From Protaetia brevitarsis (taxonomy: Eukaryota; Arthropoda; Insecta; Coleoptera; Scarabaeidae), in the NCBI GenBank assembly GCA_004143645.1, contig RXPK01004506.1:43064-107063 (forward strand): 64,000 nucleotides of DNA. The letters run 5' to 3'. The stretch's first letter is position 1. The number at the start of each line of letters is the position of its first letter. This document shows positions 1 through 12,834 of this stretch, piece after piece. The translations under genes and the position numbers were made by a program. The notes below the pieces were generated by a model, which was given only the letters and a program-made list of their open reading frames with translations, made no database searches and was not told the DNA's origin.

Positions 1-1849
1 GCTTGGGACTAATTAACAAAACAAAATAAGTTTTGTCGTTACTTTTAATTTTTTGTCGTTAATTTAATCGAATTATTGATAATTAAATAAAGCAATGTGT
101 ATATTTTTTAAGTTTTTTACCAATAATTATTAGTTATCGTACCGAAAAAACAGTACGTGATAGAAAAAAAGTACATAGGTGTTCTTATTAAGCGATTTGT
201 ATAAATAAATAAACAGGAAAAATTGAAGTGAAGAAGAAGAATGAATTGAGTTATCTGTCATAACCATGTGATATAGATCTGACAAAAGGGTGAGAACAAT
301 TTAATATACACAGCACCCTCTTGTTGTCAACTAATAATAGTTTTGAGGAATAGTGAAATACATTTGACAATCTAGGAAAACCAAAAGAAAAATACTGTAT
401 AATAATTTAAAAAAATTAAAAGTGGTAACCCTGGTATGGTTTAAATTAGCTGTTAATTGAAAATAATTAATGTTAGAGGTTTGTTAACGAAAATAACATT
501 ACAGCAATATGTTTTGATCCATTGGCTGATAAAGAAAAAACAACTTTCTCCATTGTGCGCGTGAACATTTTGAGATAAACTGTAATCTCCATACTTTATA
601 TACGTGTTGCTGTGAACTGATGGTCCAAGCATATAAGTAAAGAGAAATTAAAAATGACAAAATTAAATTAGCTAGCTCAGCAAAAATGAATTTAAAAGGG
701 CGCCAGAGATTCTTAAATCTCAGAGAAACTTTTTTAAAAAGTAATAGTGGGCGGTTGCAAAAATGACTTTCATTAAAATTCCCAAAAATTGAAATGGCAG
801 ATTCAAAAATAAAAGAACTAGTGATTTTTAAAATGATATTAACAATCATTAAATTTATTTAAAAAAAAAAGAAAAAAAAACATTTGATACAATTTACAGG
901 GGAAATTAAAACCATGAATATAAGATTCTGGCATAAAACAAACCTGCATAAGATTCTACAAATTAAAAAGGACAATGCAAATTCTTTAGCAAACAAAATG
1001 GTGAATTTGTTCTAGAAGGACTTTCTATACCACAAAAAATCCACGTGGTTTTAAGAATTCAAGGCAAACTAAAAATTTAATTCAAATGACGTAAAGAAAC
1101 AAGCAAAATTGACAATGAAATATAAAACAAGCTCAACAGCTTCACATCACCTGCCCCGAGGTGATAAAATAAAATTAATTAAGACTACAAAAAAAACGGA
1201 AAATTTAAACTCTAAACGCGCTTACTTCTAAAACGAATATAATTAAAAAGCCTTACATGTAATGTGCACAAATACATAAACACAAATTAAACGAATTACT
1301 AGATAGACGATTTTAAATTCAAACAACGAACTACATCTTAAAAATGAAAAAGGATTACCATAAACGGTAACCAAAAACTAAACACATCTAAACGCGGGCT
1401 CGTCTATCTAATAACTCTCTCGGGCCTCACGGGTAACATCGCATATATGTGAAATTTACAATTTCGTGCGGTGAACGCACAGCGCAACGCTAAGGAAAAA
1501 CTAACAAATAAACTATACAATACAGGAGTACACAAAATGTACAAATAAATGAAATACAATATACAGAACTGTCCAAATAAAATGCTACTAACAATTAAAT
1601 CAAAATTCTTAACAAAATTTACAACAATAAGAATAGTGGAAACTCTAACATTGTTTTGACAAGGCTGATTTGGAATAAATAAAAATACAGATTTAAATTT
1701 CCGAAACCCGGGGTGCCATTTCACAGCAGTATGTACCTTAAAAACCCTTTTTTGCGTCTTCGAGTAAAATACCATTTCTTCCACCCCATCTCCCTAATGC
1801 CGTCCGTATTTAGCCAACCCTTCCATCGATGAGGTGAACCGCACCCTAA
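1..1849. other. AT-rich non-coding stretch, no gene seen
   Basis: Long A/T runs and many stops in all frames. Open frames here, such as one on the minus strand at 499-849, have biased low-complexity composition and no recognisable domain. I see no RNA gene or clear repeat boundary. It may be intron or 3' flank of a gene outside the window. Confidence 0.5.
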
Positions 1850-2962
1850 ACTGAATTATATCCAGACGAGAGATGTGAAAACCCATCCCAACCTTAATAT
1901 TTCACGCAAGTTAAACATTCACGCGTCTCGCTACAGAGAACTTAATGGTCACTTGTCGTCCGTAGCTCGCAAAAAAAAAAAATAATAACAACGGCAGAGC
2001 TTTTCCCTGATATTTTTAGAGTACGTCGTATACGCGTCCCGGGGTTCCATCGGTACCCTCCCTCGCCCCACTACACTTCCCTAACGACGTATTAATACCG
2101 CGGCTATTTATGTATCGTGCAGTAATCGTTCAAAGAGGTGCACACCTGAGTTAACGTGATTTCAAAAGGTTCGCTCCACGATCACACGCGAAGATTGAGC
2201 ATCGACACAAGCGACCGGTCAAAGAGACGAACGCTGGTCCCATCCGTCGGCTAAGACCGGATTAGTTAAGGATTGATTGTTTTAAGCTCGGACAAAAAGG
2301 ATCAAAGTAGACCTCTCTATATATGTGTAATATATATATATATATATACGTGTCCTTTTAGCGTTTGAGACGAGTTCGGGCTCCATCTATGTGTGTCCTA
2401 ATGGAATTAGGGGGCGCTCGAGTGTATAATCGAGCGTGAACTATCGGTCAGGATTAGAAACTCGCGTCTCGCTGAAAGGTTAAGCGAGATGCGTGTCATT
2501 TTGGGCGTGAAATATCCCGTCAATTCAACCGTGCCTCTCCTCTACAACGCCCGATTTGACAGGCAGGTACACCTATCTAGTTTTAAAGGTGTGTGCGTCG
2601 GTTCTTTGCGTTCGTGCTCCATCTACCGGAAACTACCGCGCTTAAAAAGCTGTCTAGGTCACGTGTGTCGGGAGACACGTCATGCGAGAACCGTTTTTTT
2701 TATCTACCCATAGGACGATCGCGGGTACGTACGGTCAAATGGTCTCCTTTTTGCGTCCGGTTTTTGTTGCAACCGGATGAACGCAAATATAATCCTTTGC
2801 GTGCCTAATCGGGCTTATTAACTTGCTTCTTTTTTTGCGCCGCGGGCAGGTTCAAAGAGGCTTTTGTTTTGCTCATAAATCTGTTAAACGTGAAAGCTGC
2901 TGCGTATAAAATTAACAAACACGAGAGTATCCGTGTACAGGTTGATGGTTTTCAAACCTAAA
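1850..2962. promoter_or_regulatory. CpG-bearing promoter or 5'UTR-like region
   Basis: Composition changes sharply here: CG dinucleotides are frequent and long A/T runs are few compared with both sides. An (AT)n run sits at about 2330-2348. Small open frames (2489-2713 and 2593-2808) overlap in different frames and look like chance products of the higher GC. A well-placed ATG follows at 2963. The look is that of a promoter and 5' leader of a plus-strand gene, but this is inference from composition only; a conserved enhancer would look the same. Confidence 0.3.
2330..2348. repeat. (AT)n microsatellite
   Basis: Simple alternating TA run of about 19 bp within the CpG-bearing region. Confidence 0.8.
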
Positions 2963-2992
2963 ATGGCAAAGGTTTCGAAAAGGCAGATCTTC
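2963..2992 (+). CDS. possible 10-codon first coding exon
   Basis: An ATG in good context (AAAATGG) opens a frame reading MAKVSKRQIF, and GTAAAG follows directly as a possible splice donor in phase 0. It lies at the downstream edge of the CpG-bearing stretch. Read through, the frame stops within about 60 bases. No second exon was found, so the product cannot be named. This is a hint only and could be chance. Confidence 0.15.
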
Positions 2993-3380
2993 GTAAAGTG
3001 GTGGATTGTTACGAGTAAACTAGATTGTGTAAATTTTATTTTATAACATTATTCTGTTACTTATTTTCGCGGTTCTTTTTAATGTTATATAAAAATGCAT
3101 AAAATAAGTTTCGATTTAGTTTAAAAACCTTTCTCAAATTGCATTTACAAACAATATAAATTATAAAAATGACATGAAAGAAATATCGTGATAGTGACAA
3201 TTTTCTAAAATATATTCTTTAGAACGACGAATGCATATTTAATTGAATAATATAAATGGTGCCCCAGAAGCGTTAAATATCGCCAATTATATAAAAATTG
3301 CTAATTTTATTAATTAAATTATGGACAAGCTTAGCGTTGCTAATGGTACTGTAGTAAAGAGTGTTAAACTTATGGAAGAA

Positions 3381-3399
3381 TATAATAATAATAATAATA

Positions 3400-3439
<40 letters not shown>
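3381..3439. repeat. (AAT)n microsatellite
   Basis: About 59 bp of ATA/AAT trinucleotide repeat. It is followed by a TTTATTT motif, the arrangement expected where a minus-strand CR1-like LINE ends in a simple-repeat tail. Confidence 0.85.
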
Positions 3440-3440
<1 letters not shown>

Positions 3441-3493
3441 TTTATTTTTCCCAACAGATAAGTAAAATTCAATGAGGACAATATATTATACAT

Positions 3494-3495
<2 letters not shown>

Positions 3496-3533
<38 letters not shown>
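3496..3533. repeat. (AAT)n microsatellite, second tract
   Basis: About 38 bp of AAT repeat only 57 bp from the first tract. It abuts the 3' side of the LINE relic that follows and is probably its tail. Confidence 0.85.
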
Positions 3534-3534
<1 letters not shown>

Positions 3535-4170
3535 ATTTCCAACAGGTTTTTAACACCCAATTACAGGAAAATACATAGAGGAAAAAGAAAAGTACATGCC
3601 AAAGAGCATTAACAAAGTAGAAATCATTCATTCTTACAAACTAAGATTTAAGTGTAAAAGAAAACTATAAGAATTTGCTTACATAATTCAAAGAACAAAA
3701 TAATATCATGAAATAGTCAGGAAAACAATGAAGAAAAAAAAAAAGAAAAGAAAATAGACTATAACTGATTGAAAGAGGCGTAAGCACACTTTACAATAAA
3801 TTTCAAGCCATCATTGTTGATGTCGCATACATCTGAAAGTCTATTAAAGTGATCACACATTAATAAGACGGAGATCGGAGCAGCACATTGGATCTATGTT
3901 GATCACAATAAAATGTAGGGTGATAGCGGCAATTCAGCCTAGGTATGAAAAAGTTAAGTTTATGTAAAGCCACGGGCAGTCGATTTATTTATGCACCAGG
4001 TTAAATAAAAATTTAATCAAACTAACCATTCTTCTAACTTGCAATGATTCAAAGTTGAATTTGGCTAAAAGTATCCATAATCAAACCCCTTAGTGGATAA
4101 GATCCCTCAGCTAAAAAGTAAAGAAACACTTTCTTTGAACCGATCAATATTATTTTATATGAATGAGTAA
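3534..4170 (-). pseudogene. CR1/Jockey-like LINE, 3' end relic
   Basis: On the minus strand, broken frames resemble the C-terminal tail of non-LTR reverse transcriptases. Around 3780-3900 one frame reads like the conserved end block, including a short YCDQHRSN-type motif and a following CDHFNRLSDVCDINND-like stretch. Stops and frame changes are frequent, so it is dead. The (AAT)n tract at the downstream end fits a CR1-type tail. The family is assigned from the tail and the end block only; no catalytic domain is left. Confidence 0.45.
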
Positions 4171-4990
4171 ATAGGAACATATTAAATTGCATATTCTTTA
4201 ATTAGAGCGTAATCAAAGAAAAGAACAAGTACGCAACGTCTGGTGATTCACCGAAAATCTCTACATTCGGAATAAACCATAAATTTTAAAAGGTACGTGC
4301 GACACATCTGTATGATGATGAGAAAAGGAAAGTTTGGGATCAAAACACTCCAGATCTTTCGTAAACTTACAGAGATTATAGTACGTATCGGAGATAGTAT
4401 AAGAAAAAGTAACGGGATGATTTTTTTAGTTAAAAAATCAGAATTACAGCTTTAGAAACATAATGAAGCTGCATTTACTACCCAGGAAACAACAGGTGTT
4501 GACTATTTAATTGAAGTACTTCTACAGTCCTCAACAGAATCAATAGAGCAAAACTTTTAAATCGTCAGCAAACATCAGTTTTTGTTTTTGTTTTAAAATA
4601 ATAATACACATTTAACTATATAAATCAAAAGAAAAAAACAAACAAACATGAAACTACCATATAAGTAAGTAATGTTTATTAATCTATACTAATAATCAGA
4701 TAAGTCAAAGAAGAAAAAGAAAAAATAATTTACAAAGAATTGAGAAAAATAAAACTATATCAAAATCAAATTATCCTAAGACCATTAACAAAAAGTAATT
4801 CTTAATTTGGTAATAACAAAAAATAAAACAAGGTCCTAATTAATAACAAAAAAATAAATTAAGCACTTTTGTTCTACAAAGTGATAATAAATTTTGAAGG
4901 TTCATCCTAAATAAAAGAAAAAAATATATAAATAATTCTCAAAATCATAAATAATTAAACTAAAATTCATTCATCTATTGAATAGCAACA
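4171..4990. other. AT-rich non-coding stretch
   Basis: Very A-rich with repeated short AAGAAAA-like runs and no frame longer than chance. I see no structured repeat and no RNA gene. Confidence 0.5.
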
Positions 4991-4995
4991 ATTAT

Positions 4996-5517
4996 TTAAA
5001 AGATGTTTTTGGACATTTGCTTTAAAAATATTAAGATTTTCATGAGTCTTAGGTTATGAGGCAACATATATAATCTATGGCCCACATGCTCTATACCTTT
5101 TCCCACAATGCTGAAGTTAAATTTTGAATCATGAAAATAATGCTTTTGTCGGGTATTGTATGAATGGTAAGTATCATTAGTTGGATACTGATTTTTATTC
5201 TTGTGAACATAGCACAACGCTTCTAAAATATACATGCTGGACACCGGCAATATGTTGGATACTTGAAAATATAGCTTACATGAAGTGGTAGGTAAAATAC
5301 AATAAATGACTCTAATTAAACGCTTTTGACCCAAGAAAACCCGCTGATACCACGGTCGAATTGCCCATAAAAGAATCATTACATCAGTCCTAGATTGAAT
5401 TTCGGCAAAGTAGATAGCAAGTAGAACACTAGTGGACACACTGTTTCTAAGGGATCTAAATAAAAATGCTTTGCTGTTAATAGTATATACAAAGAATAAG
5501 AACAATAGTAAATCCAA
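4996..5517 (-). pseudogene. non-LTR reverse transcriptase, C-terminal relic
   Basis: A 173-codon minus-strand frame reads as the C-terminal third of a LINE ORF2. It has an RLIRVIYC-like 'thumb' motif, an 'ILPVSSMYILEALCYV' segment, and the end block 'HSYNTRQKHYF' followed by a 'LPHNLR' motif. The catalytic reverse transcriptase core is absent. The end block is typical of CR1/Jockey-group elements. It differs in sequence from the next LINE relic upstream, so two families lie side by side in the same orientation. Confidence 0.7.
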
Positions 5518-5693
5518 ACTTGATAAATATGTTAAGGAAAAGTTAAAGAAGTGACATATAACGTAATAATAATATTATTATTGGCAACTTGTCCTATAAC
5601 TATCAAATCCATGTCGGCACAAAAATATCCTTAATCAAAATATTCGCATTCCTGGAAGAGTGAACAAGCGGAGCCCTCTGAAGGATATTGGTC

Positions 5694-6440
5694 CTACGCG
5701 CAGGCAATGCAAAACTTGGCGATCTTCTGGAGGTAATACGTGGCACGAAAAAGTTCGTTCTGGAAAGTGACAAGTGAGGCACTTTTTCTTTGTCTCCTCA
5801 GGGATAATGAGTGTATTCTATGTCTCATCAACAAAGGTGCATAATCAATGTTTCTTTCTGGATAAACACCATCGACTCTAAAACTTAAATATTTCAAGAA
5901 CTTTCGTTGTATTCGTTGAACTTCAGCTGGGTGACTATCATATATCGGGTACCAAACAACTGACGCGTATTCTAACTTGCTACGAACATAAGCAAAATAT
6001 AATGCTTTGGTGGCATTCACGTTGGTAAAGTTCTGCGTCATTCTTGTGATGAAGCCAAGAGAACTAAAAGCGGATCTATTAGCTTCCTAGCTATAATAAC
6101 TTCATATCAAATACAACTCCAAGATCTTACACGAAGCTTCTTCTTCAAATGAATGTGTTGTTAGTGCAGTAGGAGACATTTAAATAATTAGTTTTTCTTG
6201 TAAAAGTCACAACACAACATTTAGTTGCGTTTTACCTTAGATTATTCATTACGCACCAGTCACAGATCATATTTAAGTTGCGTTGTAAGAAGTATGCATC
6301 ATTCGAGTTCTGTATGCTGTGATATATCTTAAGGTCGTCCACGTATCGTTAATAAACATAGAGTGAACATGAGTGGACCAAGATTTGAGCCCTGCGGTAC
6401 CCCCGAAGTTGGACGAAATGATTTCGACTTATAGCCATTA
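5694..6440 (-). pseudogene. Jockey/CR1-like reverse transcriptase relic
   Basis: The longest frame (115 codons, 5694-6041) holds the post-catalytic region with 'YVRSKLEYASVVW', a standard LINE motif. Further upstream on the minus strand, in other frames, the catalytic region is still readable: 'SGVPQGSNLGPLMF' near 6390-6420 and the active-site YVDD box near 6330-6345. The gene is broken by frameshifts and stops, with no intact endonuclease upstream. The clade is inferred from the PQGS and YVDD motifs and the tail, not from phylogeny. Confidence 0.75.
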
Positions 6441-6889
6441 TATGTCACATACTTAGTTCAGTCTATCTGTTAAGTAGGAGTTGAAGAAGTTGAATAATAA
6501 CCTCATAACACAACATGTAGAGTAAAAATTTTACGTACTGCAAGCAGTAAGAAACTATTGCATCAATTTTCCATCTTGTTCAAAGCAAGTATTATCAAAC
6601 AAATATTAAACTTTGTATTACTAATAATTTAATACAACAAAAAATGTTTGGGTTATCAACAGTTCCAACTCTTATTTTGGGTGTTCTTACAATTAGTCAT
6701 AAATAATTATATCCAATTGATATAAAATAAAGAAAAAACTATTGTTATAAAAAATTATTTCTATACTTTAATTTTTACCTTTCATGGGGCACGTGTTAGG
6801 ATTGAGGAAACCTTCCCAAATTCTTACCAGTTACTTACCAACCTCAAAGGAAGAGAAATAAGGTGTGAGAGAAGGAGGAAATATAGTGC

Positions 6890-7032
6890 CGACGAAATAA
6901 GGCAACGGATAAACGTATTAGTGTTGGAAATTACCGCAGAAATGCTGTGGCGAGTGATTGAAATTATACCCCGAAGGCTGCAACTATGTATTCAAACCAA
7001 TGGCTTTCAATTTCAACATTTTAAACAATGAA
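6890..7032 (+). pseudogene. transposase C-terminal relic (mariner type)
   Basis: The plus strand reads 'RRLQLCIQTNGFQFQHF' followed by a stop at about 7030. This matches the C-terminal signature of IS630/Tc1/mariner-type insect transposases (R-rich, LQxCIxxxGxHFEHL-like), the same signature that ends the DD41D element near 15.77 kb. Only the last 40-50 codons remain and the catalytic triad is missing. Confidence 0.4.
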
Positions 7033-7127
7033 ATAAACTCTAATTTTAATGTATGTAACTATGTAATAATTACAGTTCCTGTATTGAATTGAAAAGCCTT
7101 ATTTTACGGGAAAAGTAAAATTAATGG

Positions 7128-7243
7128 TGGGATTCTATGCACATCTGTGGCGTCTGTAAGATTATCTGTAGGTCTGTAAGCATGTATTATGAATGGTCGC
7201 AAACTTACAGATATCTGTGCTACAGATATGCACAGAATCTCGC
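7128..7243. repeat. short inverted-repeat (hairpin) element
   Basis: The left arm with GATTCTATGCACATCTGT and the right arm with ACAGATATGCACAGAATC are imperfect reverse complements around a short core rich in CTGTAAG/CTTACAG. It looks like a small foldback MITE. No target-site duplication was found. Confidence 0.5.
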
Positions 7244-7918
7244 TATAAGAATCCAAAGATTCATATATGCACGCCAGATTACCACGCAAATCAATACAAA
7301 CTTAAGTAACATACAATAATGTTTGCCACATGTAGCTTTTTCTCAAATTAGTCCTGCAAACATATATTACAAAGTACAACATTAGAATATTAAGATCCCT
7401 ATATATAATTCTTTCAGCAATCTGGACGCATCCTTTGATTTTACACCAGAAACCTCAGGAACTGTATATAGCTACATTAATCAAATTAAAAAATCCAATC
7501 TATTCATTGAAAAATAACAATTGCAATTTTTGCAATAATCCTGTAATCACATTTCACAATATTTCCACTTACAATTAATTCCTTATACCCATGAAATATT
7601 GGTTCGCATCCAATAATAACATTCTGAAATGTTTTAAAACATGCAGGACGATATGACCGACTAACTTCGTTATCGTTTCCATAGACACCGAATAACTCTA
7701 ATGCAACAAGCTAGACGAACAACACGAAAACTTTCATCGCCGATGACCTAATTTAGCGTGATGGAACGACAGGCATGTAGCCTGTTGCTGTGTGATCGAT
7801 AAACTCGTTTCTAAACACCAAACGAAACTATACATTATAAATGCATTTGTACAGGCTATCATTTTCTGGCCATTAACGAAAGACATTCGCGGAAAATCCA
7901 TTTCCCACTCCAGGTATA

Positions 7919-8865
7919 CACTGTTGAAAATTTTAACACTTTTTTGACTAATTTAATAGTAAGAGAGGTCCACACTCTTTTGTGTTATTTTGTCGAGAAC
8001 TATAGAAGTTTAAATTTAACGAACAAAGATAGTCAGAGATTGTCTATTGCTAAGGGGTGTTATTTTGTCCACTGACGTGGAATTATAAAATACTTCGTAG
8101 TCACATTTTATTTGATCTAGACTAAGACAATTTACTAGCTGTTTAACTGTAAATAAATGCGATCTATTGGGTGTTTTAAAAAACACCATTTTCTAAAACA
8201 CAACGTTTTTTTAATATGCAGCTTCCTATTCTTAGTGCTAATGAGAATATTCTCTCGCTTTAAGACTTTTTCTCAATTATAAATCATGGCAAAACCACTT
8301 TCATTCCACAAGTTTTGGTTTCAACTAAACGTACTAATTTTTGAAAAATGATCTTTTGAGAACCATTATAAAATTAAAGTGAATGGTTATGGCTATTTGA
8401 TTCAAGTCTAAACTGATTGCGTTAAATGATTTGTTCCCAATACATCTTTAAGAATGTTGAAATTTTTTATGCCCACTGGAATTAACGTTTAAATAACACG
8501 AGGTTACACTTGCAAGTCCAGTACATTTGGTGGTTTGTTTGGATATGTTAATACGGAGAACAAACACGAAAACAGATACACGTGCATATGCAGGTGGTGC
8601 GTATAATGCAACTACCGTATTAGATTAGGTGGGGTTTCTATATTTCTATCCGAGGGAAAAATTTCTGATTGGTGATTGACGCTTCTGAATGTCTAGAAAA
8701 ATAGTCAATCCTCATATCTGAAAAGAATTCACACGAAATTCTAGTCAATTTCTGTTCTATTAAATACGCGTAGTCAACTCGTCTGGCAAATTTTGGAAAA
8801 ATCAACAACTAAAATATTTGACTAGCGCCCAAAATTAACGCCAACACGGTAATATTTCAACAGTG
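7919..8865. mobile_element. candidate non-autonomous DNA transposon, CACTGTTGAAA ends
   Basis: An 11-bp perfect terminal inverted repeat, CACTGTTGAAA, bounds 947 bp. The similarity continues imperfectly inward through a TGACTA/TAGTCA pair. There is no coding capacity. CAC-starting ends occur in Transib and Chapaev elements, but I find no clear flanking duplication, so the superfamily is open. Confidence 0.4.
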
Positions 8866-9594
8866 TGGTTATTTGACATAATAATTGGTAATTTATTTTA
8901 CTGACTCAGAAGAAAGCAGAACCAGCCGATTACTCTTCTTATTTCAGCGAGGTATAGTCAATCGCTTGATCTTCCCACACCCAGTAATACCAAAATTCAA
9001 ATTTATCCACCAATATATTTCGCCAGTACCTTTCATACATAAGCGATGAGTTACCGGTAACGATTTTTGTTATGAATAGATTTAATAAGTTATTGAATTA
9101 CCTTAGAATAGATAACTCAATATAATTGCGGGAAATGTGAATTTTGTTTACTGGACATATTGTCACATGTGCCTTCAAGCAGTGTGGACAACAGCAAAGT
9201 ATAGCCAACAACAAAACAGAGTAATGGTCTTTACAAACCTTAGTACATGAGATTCAAAAATATTGTTCAATTCGCTCCCAAGGATAGTAACAGGTGGAGG
9301 TATATGCGCGTGTTATGTAGTGAAGGTTTGAACTAAGTCAGTGCTGGAACACAAGGTAACGGATTCTGTCTATAAATAAGGAAACGTAACCTATATTTGA
9401 ACTCGCATTATATAAACGACTATAGATTGGTGTTTCTGCTTGTAAAAATAAAAATGTAATTAATTTAACTTTACTAAATTATGATTTTATAATTCAGTAC
9501 TAACTGGTGTTTAACTAAATTTATTTATTACTTTAAATTATAACATACACATAAACATAATCTATTTATTAGACAGCAAACATGACAGTAATCT

Positions 9595-10230
9595 AAGGGT
9601 TAGATCATCAATCTTGGTGGCCACCTTTGTGCTCTAACGACCCTGTCAGCAAAAAACTGTTGAAGATATTGGCAGGTTTGTCAAGCAGTATGTGCTGGAG
9701 CATTATCGTGCTGAAAATAACCTGCTTCAAGCTCATTTTCTTATAACTCTGCAATAAACAATTCCAACATCTGTTGGTAACGTTGGGCTGTTACAGTTTC
9801 CTCGAAAAAAATTGACCCTATTATTCGTTGCCTGGACATAGCTAACCAAACTCCAACTTTTATGGATGCAATTACGTTTCTCGAAATTCGTGTGGATTTT
9901 CTGCAGACCAGATACGATAGTTTTGCGAATTGAGAAAAATGATTTGTTTAGCAAGTCATCGTCCCTTAAATTGTTGTTAAACCAATGACAATATTCCAGT
10001 CGCCTATTGTGATCTAATGGTAATAATTCCTGTAACGTAGAAACTTTATAGGGATGAAAATGTAATTTTCTTTTGGCAGTTTGTTGCGCTGAAGTGTATG
10101 ATAAGCCTATAAAATTATAAAATGTAATAAACTATTTCACTTAATATTAATATTGATTTTTTACCTGTTTGTTGAGTTAATTACCACAGATAAATTCCCT
10201 TATTTTCTTACAGTATTCAGAAATACTATT
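9595..10230 (-). pseudogene. mariner-like transposase relic with an intron-like gap
   Basis: The minus strand reads, over several frames, as an insect mariner-type transposase: 'GLSYTSAQQTAKRKLHFHPY', 'LQELLPLDHNRRLEYCHWF', then 'IIGSIFFEETVTAQRYQQM', then the catalytic 'HDNAPAHTA' block, then 'FFADRVV' and 'RWPPR'. Frameshifts split the DDE region and it stops just past RWPPR, so the third catalytic residue is gone. A 58-nt AT-rich GT...AG segment (10107-10164) interrupts the reading exactly inside the Gly codon of QTG|LSYTS and behaves like a spliced intron. No terminal inverted repeats were located. Confidence 0.7.
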
Positions 10231-12834
10231 GTTGGCGATATTTGAAAAAAAATTATAAGATAAATACTACAGATACTACAACACGAACGTCAATGTCGCT
10301 AAATGTCAAGAAAATTAATTTAATGTATGAAATTTGTATGTAGCTAACTTCGCTCATTAAATTGGTAATAAGTATAGATAATTTTTTCCAGAAAACAGTT
10401 TTTTTATTACGACAATCATTTTGAATCTCATAGTATATGTTTTGTATAAAAGGTACTCTCTTTGACGAAAATTATATCAATAAAATCTCTTTATAGGAAA
10501 GGTGAAATTGATAGATGCATTTTTACAAAAAAACATTGTTTCAATTCAAACATTAACATTTAATATTAAAACTATTTTTCCTTTCTAGAAATCTTGTATT
10601 TGCTTATTTAACAGCATCCATGGCTATCTTACAATACTGTGAAATCGCAAACAAAAAATCAAATATTTTGAAATCCTGAAATAAAATATTAATGTGTGTT
10701 ATCATACTAAAGGTGGTTTTATATGCTTTTCAGTAATATAAAAATATGTAGGATGTTTCATATAAAAAAAAACAAAAATCTTGATAATCTGAAAAAATAC
10801 GAGTCTAAAAACACAAAAAATAGAACATGGAATTCTGCGTTAAAAAGAGCCCTAATAAAGCTTTTGAATAAATCAAGCACTTTCACAAATAAAAAAGTTA
10901 TGAGGGTTTTTAGGAATTACATATTTTATAACAACGCTCTGCATCTCTCATATTGAGAAAGACATAAAAATACGGATTTCACCAATTGTTTCCACTTTAA
11001 AATCGAGCTCCAGAAGCATAGGTCAAATTTTGTCTAATTCACCATACTACCAATTCTGTATATTTGTCTAAACAATGCCGACTAAATATGCAGGCCCTCC
11101 ATAAGGAGTGGGAGAAGGTGATGTGTCGGGGTATTGCACGCAGTGCGCACGGGATACTGATGCGCAGAAATACAGATGTTATGACTATCCGCCGTTGCCG
11201 GTGTTCTCGAGGTAACCCCCACTCAATGTCTCGGGCCTGGTATCTAGTCGGCGTTGATTTAAAATTCGCAATTTCTTTCACCCAAACACCCAAATATTTG
11301 TTGTTTTCACTTCGGTTTTTTTTACTTAGGGTATATGGCGGCTGTGGCGTAGTTGTTTGAAAAAAAGTATGAAATATAATCCCTAAACTAATATTTATAA
11401 CAAATCCTTTGAAACATTTTAGTCTAGACCGAAATTCTATAAAGTTAAGCCTGATTAAAATTAAATTAATGCATAATAAATAGTACTTTACTCCGGTATC
11501 GTACCTGTTCGCTTCTATATGGATTTAAAACACGAACCTCACTTAATAATTAAAATTGGACGCACCCACGCCCATAGCCGTCGGCTAAAATTTCAATTCA
11601 ATTTCCGAGCGACTACCAACAGTGAAATCTCCCCTCTATTTGCATGACCCGACGGGGCCGACGCTCTCCTGTAGGCGTCTAGTTTCGAATCCCATGAATT
11701 CGTATGTGCTATAAAACATTCATGCTTGAGATGAAAGTAATACATAACATAAACACACAACTACCAAAAACCTCCATACTAACATGGAGAACATCGTCAT
11801 CGCCAAGATAACACTAGTCATTTTGTACGAGTCACCTGGGTGTTAACCAGTAGCTAAGTGCGACTATTGCCAACAACTTTAACTCGACGAAGTACGGAAC
11901 ACGTATGAATCCGGATAACAGATTGTTCCACTTCACAGATTTGCAGAGATCTCTTGCTATAACTGATCCGTATGTGCCCGATGAGGATAGATATTCTGTT
12001 TTATGTTTAGAATTAATCGTGTAGATGTGAGTCGCTAAGTCACCGGTGTAATCCCTGAGGGAGAAATTAAGCAAACAGCAATTATGTAAAGAAATAAGAA
12101 TATACCAACAAACAGAAACACGAATGAAGGAGAATGATTATAGTAGCGAGCGCCATTATATACAATTTGTTATAAATAAAAAAAACTCCTAAACAACAAA
12201 TACCATTTTTATTGGGTGATAAAGGATTAACACCAAAGAGAAGTTTAGTTTTAATTTTAAGATATGGAAACGCCCGGTAACGAAGGGGTAACGCCTGCTT
12301 TTTTGTAGCTGACACGGAGTCCGCGAACTAATTAATTCAAAACAGCAATGTGAAGAATTTTTATAAACTTTAGTTGTAACGTCATTCCGCACCGATTACT
12401 AGTTCCACTTCTCGTTACAAGAGGGCGTTATTTTTCCGAACTTCAAACGCCTTTCTGGAGAGTAATGTGAGATTCGCTGATCAGCAATTGCATCATACTA
12501 TAGACAAAGAAGTAGATAAAATTTAAAATGAATACCGTATTATCGTAACTACGCGAGACTTTAAACAAAATGGACTATTATTTCCTGTAGAGTAGACGCT
12601 GTTTCAGCAAATGCCACAGTACTTATCATCAACGTAATAATAAAATAAATTTAAATAGTTTGTATTATACCGGATGCAATTTTGTATTCTTACAACATAA
12701 TAGATAACTTTGTTTCTTTCAATGGATCATATTTTTTAGTTTCTTCTTTTTCTTGGTTATTTAAGTCGTAAATATGGAAATGAATATAACTAACAACGTT
12801 TCGCTTTAATTTAAAGCTTTTTCAAGTATACATA
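10231..12834. other. non-coding stretch with one CpG-bearing block
   Basis: No recognisable gene. Open frames at 10723-10956 and around 11039-11360 show no domain, and the latter two are antisense to each other. A block at about 11520-11710 is CpG-rich, has an octamer-like ATTTGCAT and lacks low-complexity runs; it could be a conserved regulatory element. AGGATGTTTCATAT at about 10750 recurs in an intron of the zinc-finger gene (about 34160), which suggests a dispersed element end. Confidence 0.4.

Noticed and set aside
3314..3631. 105-codon minus-strand frame with long runs of Ile and Leu
   Set aside because: It is the translation of the (AAT)n microsatellites and is not a gene.
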